From: Caecitellus pseudoparvulus
Lineage: Eukaryota; Bigyra: Bicosoecida
DNA: 47,639 bases
NCBI GenBank assembly: GCA_965644315.1
Contig: CBFFRQ010000001.1
Coordinates: forward strand, 1-47,639
Direction of reading: 5' to 3'
This document shows positions 8,601-17,800 of this stretch, in pieces (position 1 is the first letter of the stretch; each line of letters opens with the position of its first letter). The notes below the pieces were generated by a model. That model searched no databases. It saw nothing but the letters and a program-made list of their open reading frames with translations, and was not told the DNA's origin. The position numbers and the translations under genes were made by a program.

Positions 8601-10659
8601 CGAGCACCTTTGCCAAGGTAGTATGACGATGCGCGATCGGCAGACCCTTGAAGAGGATTCCGAACTGCAGCGGATCATGTGTGTCGCTCTCTTGAAGTCA
8701 GAGGAGACTCTCAAAGCAGCGGTGAAGAAGACGCTCATGGTTGAACATGTGAAAGCCAAAGTCCAAGCTCTTCGATCCTGGGTATTGTGGCGTTCAGACT
8801 TTCAGTCATTCAGCTGTGGTGCTGAGCTAGCTGAGAAATTGTGTACTCTCCCTGGTGACAGTGCCAATCTGGAGGAATGGCTTGCAACGGCAAAGGCTCA
8901 AGTTGCAGCACTGGCTCAGTCGCATGTGTCACCACAGGCACTGATGCGCTTCGCGAGTATTGAAAACAGCCACTTCTACGACTGGTTGGTTGGAACAGAA
9001 GCTCCATTGCCTGCAGTGTTGTTCTCAGGCAGTGCCACGTCCGCCATTTATGGAGCGGCAGAGCAAACACTTGGAAGCCCCGGCACTTCGACCGAGCCAC
9101 TTGATGGCTCCCCATGCACCTCTCAGGACTGTTCAACAACAGCACCGAGTGCCGGTTCAGGCTGCAACATGCTACCTTCTCTCCCGTCCTGTCTCAAAAA
9201 CCTTGATTTGAGCCCTCGTCAAGTTGAAGTGTTGACCTTCGCGCTCCAGAAGTTCGCGCACATTGAACACCACTGGGATGTCCCCACTGAGAAGTTAGAG
9301 CCTGTGATGAGAGCAAGGGACTTGCAGCACCTGCTCCATGCTGCTGGCAAGGCTCTGGGTGTGCACGCTCAAGCTCTGCGCTCTCAGCCAGGAAGGAAGG
9401 AAGCTCGTTCTGCGCTTGAGTTCTTGGCATCCCGCTGCTTTACGTCCATCGAAGTTGTACGTCAAGCTGAGCACAGCGAGGCGGCCGTCGGCATGCCGCC
9501 CGTCCGCTTGAGCCTTGGGCCTGTGGTGGATGCATGGTGCAGCGTCCGCCCCGGACGCAAGAGCTTCGAAGGAACACTTGCAGACCTGACCACGTGGTGG
9601 CTCGACAGGCAAGAGTTCCATCAAGCGGCACAGCCTGCACAAAGTGATGCGTCGGCCAACGCCCAAGAGTCGCAAGCTGTTGACGGCGCTCTGCGCAGCT
9701 TGAAGAATCAAGCATTCTGGCTGCGATCATCAAGCCCCGAAGAGCTTGGAAGCATAGAGGCTGCTGAACAGGTGGAGGCTGTCGTGGATGCAATCAACAA
9801 GTTGCATACTTCCCTGAGTCCTGCCCCTGTAGCTCGCGAAACCAAGCTGCTGCAAGTGGGTGAGCTAGACGAGTCAGGTGAAGTGTCAGTGTTTGAGAGC
9901 CAGGGCATGCACGTGCTGCAAGTGAAAGAGTTCCTAGAGCCGGATTCGATAACAACGAGCGAAGAAGTATGTGCCTGGACGTCAAGCCTATTGGCAGGTG
10001 CCAAGCGCGTGCAGGAGTGCGTGGTTGCCAGTGACACGTTCAACCGTGTGCGGGAAAGCCTGGGACTTCCTCGCATGTCCCAGCGGCCGAGTTCGTTTTC
10101 GTGTGTCCACACATGCGGAGGCACAGGGCAAGAAGACCCTCTGGGGCCCATGTCAGGGCTCACACTTCAGGTGTTCTGTGATCGCGCAGTGCCATTGAGT
10201 GTGCTTGTGAATGATCCGCGATGGGTTGACATGCACGAAGGGCTGAAACAGCAGCTGTGTGTCAAAATCCTCGGCGTGTGTGCGACTGCTGAGGAATGCG
10301 GGATGAGCCTGAACAATATTGGGTTGGGGAGTTTTGTGTTGTCTGGCCTGGTTCATTGCGGTGTGCCTGAGCTGGAGGCTTCCCTTCGCGAAGGCACTTG
10401 CACTGTGCTCCTTGGAGCAGGGTCGCACGTCTGGATTAACGCTGACGCTGCTCCTTCAGCAGAGGGCTTGAGCACACTTCTTCAGCGGGTTTGCGATGTC
10501 CCACCAGACACCAGCGGTGCTGCAGCAAGCCACGCAGATCCAGGGTCGAAGTCGTGGCAGGTGACTTTCGGCAACGTGCTGTCCCTGTTGGAGGAGAGAG
10601 GCGACCACTGCTGCAGGGCAGCGTTCCTGGAGGCATGCTGCGCAACTGAGCTCACGTGA
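5698..10659 (+). CDS. Unrecognised 1653-residue protein, single exon
   Basis: A single uninterrupted frame of 1653 codons with coding-like composition; I do not recognise its family. The first roughly 40 residues look poor, so Met 38 (MWAPRRMAWAS, about 5809) is an equally good start. Seen: soluble, Leu/Ala/Cys-rich protein with many predicted helices, no transmembrane segment and no long coiled coil. There is a short basic Ser/Pro patch around residues 145-165 and frequent isolated Trp and Cys residues throughout. Near the C-terminus (about residues 1480-1600) the spacing of hydrophobic stretches is faintly kinase-like, but the glycine loop, HRD and DFG are all missing, so I do not call it. 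The gene is intronless, unlike most neighbours, and starts about 350 bases from the transposon core. It could be captured cargo, a recent retro-insertion, or simply a long-exon native gene. It converges on the SDR gene at 10908. Confidence 0.7.
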   Translation: MIRPGAHRYLVKRSFVSNDTALRLACSCTGLQVLLIMWAPRRMAWASSSSCKTAGTPDGVNFDTTKGRFVDVHGRVLHSVLLGEGSDQELFTFCHELLAYLGSKTSIAIDPRTGLTTEQLESGHGPITLTDKTWQTADRSLSFQSGKGWKYVRKRGSRPSTPPAKGFGTASLGAGSWLADKSRSFLKKAGLSIRAEEPHPAVLDLCTWAEDACARDADFQSSLTGISERCKWVLDACNHDPSSDQTASSALALGEVLSDILQRSDTIKNLPLLVSILPAVLVAVQMSGMAKKHGSKLQGAALAGAIVRTLWFQNMENLVLGPDGSACEAALGLVAETVKGKLWYLEALQASFFSVTLPQDGTEISGHLLSRTPRQLLVASLMFCSISASLEHSGSYIGRSASQDAMTYMVRSPQADFMSLHAGLAPAQFLGCLFALARVQSLALPEGELLRPMFAAMARRFQAAWSAGHALLVQWTELRALFAKPAFVGILLNTDAESRVECMRELVTCVFDVGILARHDVVCLVNTLRGLGQSLTRSRGGVHAAAEGAAADVSPQSAAPQIEAYDGVFRDMLQGAHLGVPEVHGANFVREMDTWLGAGGSAEAWQQEAWYDMLATRFGEAAAQPSSMAGMTPASAIQVTSRCPTLEESGAFVGQWMWHFYSYCCVHEARSGAEGDLVAFAAGAELVVAATCSRGQDPSSKQQCLLLCLGTWLASAEANLPPDTRRAPARSRFSNRILAATHLLLLSERVVELSREVFTPSTSEAQTETFEAELARVLDTRCQTICKCAGLHEHAGVDGEAMKALHTAEQCQVKSEAGCLPWVYIIFASTVAGRLSRHWWTAQEEKSQGRAIMNLLTHDGCGRRVRRTACLPRLMLGVAALLELPRSNPWMLLRVTGFEELCTLLNVSASEGVYASITDEFGQELIPALTIQKAASEATAQLVPRPRSLAEVLGRVWNSVLLPVRKIYEHLCQGSMTMRDRQTLEEDSELQRIMCVALLKSEETLKAAVKKTLMVEHVKAKVQALRSWVLWRSDFQSFSCGAELAEKLCTLPGDSANLEEWLATAKAQVAALAQSHVSPQALMRFASIENSHFYDWLVGTEAPLPAVLFSGSATSAIYGAAEQTLGSPGTSTEPLDGSPCTSQDCSTTAPSAGSGCNMLPSLPSCLKNLDLSPRQVEVLTFALQKFAHIEHHWDVPTEKLEPVMRARDLQHLLHAAGKALGVHAQALRSQPGRKEARSALEFLASRCFTSIEVVRQAEHSEAAVGMPPVRLSLGPVVDAWCSVRPGRKSFEGTLADLTTWWLDRQEFHQAAQPAQSDASANAQESQAVDGALRSLKNQAFWLRSSSPEELGSIEAAEQVEAVVDAINKLHTSLSPAPVARETKLLQVGELDESGEVSVFESQGMHVLQVKEFLEPDSITTSEEVCAWTSSLLAGAKRVQECVVASDTFNRVRESLGLPRMSQRPSSFSCVHTCGGTGQEDPLGPMSGLTLQVFCDRAVPLSVLVNDPRWVDMHEGLKQQLCVKILGVCATAEECGMSLNNIGLGSFVLSGLVHCGVPELEASLREGTCTVLLGAGSHVWINADAAPSAEGLSTLLQRVCDVPPDTSGAAASHADPGSKSWQVTFGNVLSLLEERGDHCCRAAFLEACCATELT

Positions 10660-10907
10660 AGTGCAGCATGTTTTCAGGCAGTGACTTCTCGGAACGCGCC
10701 TGGTTCTTCCTCCAGGGCTTGGGCCGTCCGTAAATGCAGGCGATTCTCCTTTGGAGCGCATAGCGACAAATGAGCGGTACACTTGCCTCTCTCCGCTCAT
10801 GGGTTGATGCGGTGGACTGGCCGCGATCTCTGGTCATGGCATGCCACACCAACAAGAGAATTGTAGTGCTTGCTTTTAAAATCATTATCAACTCGTCTGC
10901 ATTGCAT

Positions 10908-12349
10908 TCAGAACGGAATGACTGCACGCTGGTCGTAGAATTTGCCACTCTGTACGACCCCGTCCTGGGCTGCCAGCAGCCACACGAGGGAGTCGATGCC
11001 CTCCTCCGCGGTGATCATGCCCATGCTGCGTTTCTTTGCTTCCAACTCTGGCAGAGTGCCCTCCAGTGTTTCGCGGCCGAGGCCAGTCTGCGGGGGAGGG
11101 GACAAGGAGCTATGACGCTTTTGGCGGTTGAGCAACAAAGCACAGGGGCGGCACTACGCACGGCAACAATACCAGGGTGCACTGCGACGACGCGCTGCAG
11201 CATGTCTTTCGCATCGGAGCTTCCTCGCAGGTCGGCGGCGGGTTTGTTCCCGTCCACCATTTCCTGGTGCAGGCGCACCATGAGGCCGTTCTCGGCAGCC
11301 AGGGTGGCACTGTACACAAGCATGCCGAGGCCGGGTGGCGGCTTCTCCAGTGCGCCAGCCAGTCCGGAGACGAAGAGAACGGTGCGTTCAAAGTCAGTGG
11401 GGGCGGCCAGCAGGAGCGGCATGCCGTACTTGACACACCACCAGTAGCCCTCCACGTTGGTGCGGAAGGTAGCCTCCTCCAGCTCATCGGGGCAGTCCAG
11501 GATTGGTTGGTGGAAGCCCGGCATGATGCTGGCGTTCAGCACCAGGCTCTCAATGTGGCCGTAGTCCTCAGCCACGCCCCGCATCAGCGCCTTGATGCTG
11601 TGGCGGTCGCTGCAGTCGGCTGTCCGCCCGTCAACTCTGCGGTGCGAAGTATGGAGAAAAGAGGTTGTGCAGCTCATTCTTCTGCCCAGGCCAAGACGTG
11701 TATCCCCCTTGTCTGTTCCACTGGCGCTCTCGCCACGCACCTGTGTCGTGTGCTCTCGATGCTCTCCGCTGCCGCTTTCACTGCGTCCGTGTCACGGCCC
11801 ACAGCGATGACCCGGGCGCCCCGTTGAGCCAGGGCTTTGGTGAGCTCTAGACCCATGCCGCGATTGGCGCCTGGAATGGGGCAAGGCACAGGTCCAGGTC
11901 ACGCGAAGCGCTTGAAGATGCAGTGCTCGCCACCACGCCTTCACGCACCTGTAACGAGGCAAACACGGTCCGTAAGGTCCCTCTCGTCAAATGCAGTCCC
12001 AGGCTTTCCGAGACCGCTGCCCAAAGTCGCCATGCCCCGAGCTTGGTGAGCTGTCGACCTGTGACAAAGCGCGGTGTGTGGCGCACCAGTCAAACGCCAA
12101 GTGAGGACCACCACGCCACGTCACCTACCTCGTCAACGTTCCAGCTGCAGTCGCAGCAGCTGCCGCTGAACGTGCGAGCATGGTTGCGGATGTCTGTATT
12201 GGGAGTGCTTTGGGCATCAATGTGGAAGCTCCGTGTGCTCTCTTGGCCACAGACCGCTGGGCTGTGCGGAGTCTGGCCACAGAACTTCGGCACCACGTAC
12301 CAGACGGGCGAAAGAACAAACCCAAAGGAAGCAAGCTCCTGAGAGACAA
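10908..12349 (-). CDS. SDR-family oxidoreductase, mitochondrial-type presequence, five exons
   Basis: Short-chain dehydrogenase/reductase of 371 residues. Exons in transcript order: 12349-12129, 12058-11949, 11870-11741, 11636-11162, 11087-10908. Introns are 70, 78, 104 and 74 nt; three donors read GTGCGT and one GTAGGT. The N-terminus (MSLRSLLPLGLFFRPSG, then many Arg, Ser and Ala and no acidic residue for about 80 residues) resembles a mitochondrial presequence. The cofactor motif TGANRGMG is built across the second intron. LVLNAS matches the NNAG position, and VLFVSG supplies the catalytic Ser. The Tyr motif reads YSATL: the Lys of YxxxK is Leu. PGIVATGLGRE follows, as in retinol-dehydrogenase/WW-oxidoreductase-like SDRs, consistent with an NADP(H) enzyme or a catalytically impaired relative. 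The substrate cannot be told. It is divergent from the 12511 gene, with only 161 bp between the start codons. Confidence 0.85.
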
Positions 12350-12510
12350 ATACCGCCTGCCCTATACTGTGCTTTGTTTCAAGTTTTTTAGCCGCTCATG
12401 TTGAATTGTGCGCAAGGCCAGCCCAAACTTCTGTTGCCTCCTACAGAACGCCTGGTTTATCCAAGCACAAGCTCACCCTTCCTCCTTCGCGTCGCCTGGG
12501 GCGTGGAGAC
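12350..12510. promoter_or_regulatory. Candidate bidirectional promoter between SDR and membrane-anchored protein
   Basis: 161 bp separate the two divergent start codons, so both core promoters must lie here or overlap the 5' exons. The upstream frame on the + strand stays open from 12406, so a longer N-terminus for the + gene is possible. I see no canonical TATA box that I would defend. Confidence 0.4.
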
Positions 12511-14824
12511 ATGGCTGTCCGCTTCAGAACTAAACATGCTCTTGGTATAGGCGTGGCCAGCACTGCTTGTGCGGGTGCCTATGGTTTGTACTGGCTCACA
12601 TCTCACCCCGTCTCAACCCCAAGCCTGCAGGTGAGAGTTTCGCCATGAAACGCGGCGAACCACGCACTGCATCGCCCCCTCCGTCTCCTCGTTTCAGAGT
12701 GCCGTGCACCAAGTGGACGGAACTGCTCTCGCGGGTCGTCTCAGCGCCAACCCCGTTGACGCAGCATTCTTTACCCCTGTGCTGCAAGCCCCACACGCTG
12801 TGCTGGTTCACGCAGCGTACCTAGACCAGCTGCCCACTGCGTCGTTGCCGGCTTTGCCTGGCCCAGCAGAGGCTGAAGAGTCCCCCTCAGAATCCCCTCC
12901 CTCTGATGTAGTGTGCACATTGGATCTGCTTTCGCTTCAAGTTGACTCAAGTGGGGCGTGCACCTTGCCGCCCAGTTTGTCCCTCTTGCGTCGGCAGCAA
13001 GAAGCCACAGCGTCAACACTCCGCACGAGGCATTGGCTGCAGAAAGTGGGAGTCGCCTTACAGCACCCCGAGCTTGATCCGCATGCCCTCGCCACAGCCA
13101 TGCACATCCATGGCCTTGAGTGGGGCGTGGATGCGGCCGCAGTGCAGGCGGCATCGCCACAGCTGGCGGATGTGGCGGAGTCACTGCGCCTGTGCACGGC
13201 TGCGCTGTGCAACGCAAGAGGGCATGACTCCGAAGCATCGAATACTCCGTACACCTTACTGCATGTGTGTTTTTCCGACTCCCCGCCACTTTGCCTGGAC
13301 CCCAACTCTGGCTTCAAGGCCAACAAAGTAGCCGCACAAGCGCTGCAGCTGTGGAACGCTGCAGAGTGCAGCGACGAGGCAGATGCTGGGGTGGCTTCGC
13401 TGGTGGTGGCCCTGCTTGCAGCTGTCCTTCAGGATGCCGTGCGTCCCGAGCAGGGCCCAGCGACCGTGGCAGTGACCCAACCCAGCCCCGCCACACACGG
13501 CGATCCAGGTGACCCTACGCCGTCCATCGGCATTTTGGGCTCTGGCAGTGAAGGACTAGCCTCAGCGCCTCCGCTGCCACCCCAGGACCTGCGAGATGCG
13601 CTACTTCGCGCACATCTCTCGCACAGCGAGCTGGTGGGCCGTATCTTGTGGACGTGGGCCCACTTGCTGCATGAATTGCGCTGGGCCAGCGCCCTGCTGT
13701 CAACGCAGCCGCCAGCCGTGCACGCTCCCCGCGGGTCCCGCACCGCAGTCTTGCGCTGCACAGACTTGACAGCGGAGCAGGTATCTGAAGCTGTGGAGAC
13801 ATGGATGACCCAGGTCGCAGGAGAGGCGCCTGAGCCAGCGGCAGCCAAAGCTGCGGCCACTGCCGTGAGCCGTGTCGCGGGTGGTCGGGCTGGCGTTGTC
13901 GGGGGCATTCTGGATGCCGCACAGGCCTTGATGCTGCTGCAGCAGGCAAAGGATGAAGGGGAAGCCCAGGCAAGATCAGAGCCACGAGAAAAGTCGCCCA
14001 GTCAGGACCATCCCTCAGAGGAGGAGGAACAACCACAACAGCAGAAGCCCAACTTGCCATGGCCGGAAGAAGCAGCGTCTGCGCTGCACGACGCATGTGC
14101 AGGAGTGCTGCAGGTGGCAGAAGGAAATCTGCACGACATTTTCACAGGCACTGCGCTGCCCCCTCCATCCAGCCGCACTCCAGACACCCTGTTGGCTGCA
14201 AACGTCGCGTTGCTGGCGCTGCAGACAATTGCCGGCAGCCGCACCGACATGCTGGGCGGGCCGGGGGCCGCGACTCACGGCCCACAGCACCTCATGAGCC
14301 TCCTTGGGCACTGTAAAAAGGTGCACCCGGCAGGTGATGAGACTGCCATTGCGCCCTATGTACATGGGCTGCTATCTGCTGGCGTGCTGCAGTGGGTGGC
14401 GGACCCTGCGACGCGTCGACCAAGCTCGGCAGAGTACACGTCTCCAGCTGTCTGTGACCGGGCTGCACTGGTGAGCGCACATCCCACGCTACTTGCAGCC
14501 TTGGATGGTGCCATGCAGCAGTCGCCAGCCGCGCTCGCGCGCCTTGAGCAGGACGCGCTGACCAAGCACGCGGCCTATGACGCGGCGGCAGCGGCACAAG
14601 ACATTTCTTCGCTGGCGGCCGACATCTCCGACGTCAAGGCCGCTCTGGAACTCGTGCAGGCGCGTCTGGCAGACGGTGACATGGAGGCGGACGAAGCAGC
14701 TGCCGCTGAGCTTGAGCTGCGACTGCTGCTAAGCCGCCTGGAGCCAGAGCTGTGGGAGGCGCAAGCCCGACAACGCAAGGCAGCTGCGTCCACCGCACAC
14801 CTCAGCACGCTTGGGAGGGAGTAA
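12511..14824 (+). CDS. Unrecognised Ala-rich protein with one N-terminal membrane segment
   Basis: Two exons, 12511-12630 and 12698-14824, joined over a 67-nt GTGAGA...TTTCAG intron, give 748 residues. The start at 12511 (MAVRFRTKHALGIG) places three basic residues before a hydrophobic segment of about 20 residues (GIGVASTACAGAYGLYWL). This layout fits a mitochondrial inner-membrane or ER signal anchor with the bulk on one side. An upstream in-frame Met at 12406 would add 35 residues that look less natural. The remainder is Ala/Leu-rich and mostly helical. A low-complexity charged patch (EEEEQPQQQKP) lies near residue 490. A C-terminal Glu/Ala/Leu helix of about 100 residues could form a coiled coil. 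I recognise no domain. Its stop lies 27 bp from the stop of the convergent gene at 14852. Confidence 0.7.
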
Positions 14825-14851
14825 TGCACATCAACTGCCGTGCCGTGCATT

Positions 14852-17800
14852 TCACTCGTCCAGGATGTCTGCGTACGCTGCCGCTTCGTCAGCGGCAAGG
14901 CTGTCTCCAGCCTCGGAAAACGCATGCCGTTCCCATGCCCGAGCCAGGTTCGCCTCATGCAGCTCCACCAGCGAGCTCACGACTGCATCTGCAGCAGCAA
15001 GGGGCTCAGACCCGAATGCTCCCTCCAGGCGCTGCCTCACCGCTCCGTATGCGTTGCGGGCAGCGTCACTCGCGGGGCCCGACACTTCCAGCGACTCCTG
15101 CACCCGCTCCGCCACAAAATGCACTACTGCCGCTGCAGAGGGCTGCGACATGCCAGGCAGGGGTCCGTGCCGCACTGCTGCTGCGACAGCTGCCTCTTGC
15201 CCATGCACGTTGCCAATGGACGCCAACACACCCTTCGCATCCACACGCGTGTCGGAGTGTGGCAGGGCATGAATGAGCGTCACCACCAACGCCTCGAAGG
15301 CGTCCACCCACCGCCCTTCCCGCAAACAGGCGTACGTCAGCCCGTGGCAGACAGCAGCCTCCACTGGCGGCACGTGGCGAATGGTCATGCGGACGCCGCC
15401 GTGCTGCCCCCCTGGTCGTCCCCTGCCCAGCGCCAAGGCGGCACGCAACATGGCCAGGGCGACGTCAGTCTGCCCTGCGCCCAGGGCGGCCTTGATGCCG
15501 CTGTTGAGCACGCTGTGCAGGGGACTGCGCATGCCGGGAAGGTGCTCCACACGGCTCCCCAGCTCCAGCACAGGCGGCAGCAGCTCCAGGGAGGGGGGTG
15601 GCGCCACTGCGGCGTTGAAGTCAGCGGACCAGAGAGGAGTCACCGGCAGGGTCAGCGGCGAGGGGTGTCCCTCCCCGCGGCCGGCTTGTTGCAGGAGTGC
15701 AGCGACGACGGTGCCGCTGGGCGTGTCCCGAGGCAGCGGCCAGCCTGCCATGGCCACTGAGCCCCCAGCAGCCTCGAACCCGACCAAGGCATCCCCCCCT
15801 GCACCTGCTGCCTTGGCCGCATGGGCACCACTGTGCAGCAGCAGCGGCAGGTGCAGGTGGGTAGCGGCTGCACGGACGTCTGTGGCGGCAGGCAGCGCCA
15901 GTTGGCGCACGACACTGCGCATAGCCCGAGACAGCGCCAGAGCAGTGCTCTCACCGCCCAGGCCCACCGTGCCGCCCTCGAACCCACTCAGAGTCAGGCG
16001 CCTACACCGCTCTCCACCAGGCGCCCAGGCATCTGCTGGGCCAAAGTCACTGCCTTCTCGTCGCTCCCAACCGGGTGGCGCCACGCACCCCGGTGGTGGG
16101 AGCCCTGCGTCACTCGCCAAGGCAGCCGCACTGGCACACTGTGGCGCACACGGCGCCCAGTGCGACATCTTTCCCCGACCAGGCACACAGCAGGGCGCTG
16201 GGGGCGGTGACCGTGCCCCTGCCGCCCTCTGCTTCGCCTCAGCCGCCATACTCTGCACGAGGGACTCCAGGGACACAGGTGGTGGGGGGGCATGTCCATC
16301 AGAGGCGACAGCCACCCCCCCCTGCCCCTCGCGCACACCGCGCACACAGGCTGCCAGCACCTCCAGCCCCGCACCGCCGTGTCCCAGCGCCACGAGGGTG
16401 TGCAGGAGGGCCACTGCGGCAGGCGCCACGCCGGGGACGTTCGCAGCCACAGCGGAGCGCAGGAGTGGGCCCAGCTGCCGTGCCTCGGACATGACCCGCC
16501 CGACACGCGTCTTGAGGGGCAGGGCTGCGAGCCAGGAGGAGGGGGTGGAGGGGGGGGTGGAGGGGGGCTCCGAACCCCCCCCCCCACCCCCCAGCCCCTG
16601 CACCTCTGCCGCACTGGAGCGGAGCTGGCTCACCCACAGCGTGAGGAGGTGCGGCACGAGCGCCTGGGAAAGGTGGGGCGTGGGGGGTGTGCCCAGGGCC
16701 CACCCGCCAATACCGCCCACAGCTCGGCTCCGCAGCAGGCGCCACATGCCAGCGACGGTGCCGTGGAAGCCCAGGTCGCACAAGGCGACCATGGCTCGCA
16801 AGGCGTGCCCCAAGTCCACCCCCCCCGCCCGGGCCCACTTGCACCCGTCATGTCCCAGGTCCACGGGGTAGTAGTGGTGTCCACTCCACTGCCGGGGGGG
16901 GGCGGCGTAGGGGGGGGTAGGGGCCCCCCCCCGGCCCCACCGCAGCCCGGCGGCACCCCCCCACACCTCATCCAACAAAGCATCCCCTGGCGCAATGCTG
17001 CCAATCAGCGCCGCATCACGAGATGCGGGCCACTCTGCCGGGGCGGTGTTCCGCAGAACAGCCTTCTGGGCCGTGGCGGTGTCTGGCAGCGAAGCCAGTG
17101 CCTTGGCCCATGCACTGTACGCCTTACGGAAGGGAGGCGAGACGTCACCCCCGCCCAGGGCTGACGACGGCACTGCCCCTCGTGCTGCCGTGTCGCGTCG
17201 AATGCCCTGTGGCAGGCTGGCTGTGGCGGGCAGTGGCGAGCGTTTGTCTGCCACACGGGCGTCTGCCGCACTCTGCCGCATGGACAGACGGTACACTTCG
17301 TCTGCCACGGCCGTGCAGACGGCTGTGTAGATCTGGGCGGGGCAGGTCACGTCTTGTGCGGTCAGGGTTCGTGTCACGAGGGTTGGCGGCTCCACCAGAC
17401 GCCCAGGCAGGGCGTGGGCAGCACCTGCACCCAGTGCCTGAAGCCAGCCGACGCTGCCTGGGGCGTGACCTGGCGCAGAGACGTCAGCCATGGCCAGCGT
17501 GGGGATGGACCGCAGCAGGGCGGCGGCGGCAGGCGCCTGGAGCTCCCGTGGCGCTGCGCTGCGAACGACTTGCGTGGTCAGTGCCTGGGCGGTGCCGGAC
17601 AGCAGCTTCAGCGGGCTGAGCAGCATTTCCCGGGGCTGGGAGGCGGCGTAGTCGCCCAGCAGCCACCGCGCAGACATGTCCCCCTTGGCCACACGGGCTG
17701 TGAACAGCACTCGCACAGCGTCCCAGGGCAGGGGGGGTGCGGTCCGTGTCTCGCCTGGCTGTGAGGGGGGTGACACGGCCCACCGCCGCAGCAAGGCGCG

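Noticed and set aside
10120-10500. Kinase-like hydrophobic spacing near the end of the 1653-residue protein
   Set aside because: No glycine-rich loop, HRD or DFG motif can be found, so a kinase call is not supported.
15273-16871. 532-residue open frame on the plus strand
   Set aside because: Shadow of the minus-strand helical-repeat gene; Pro/Ser/Ala-rich low-complexity sequence caused by GC bias.
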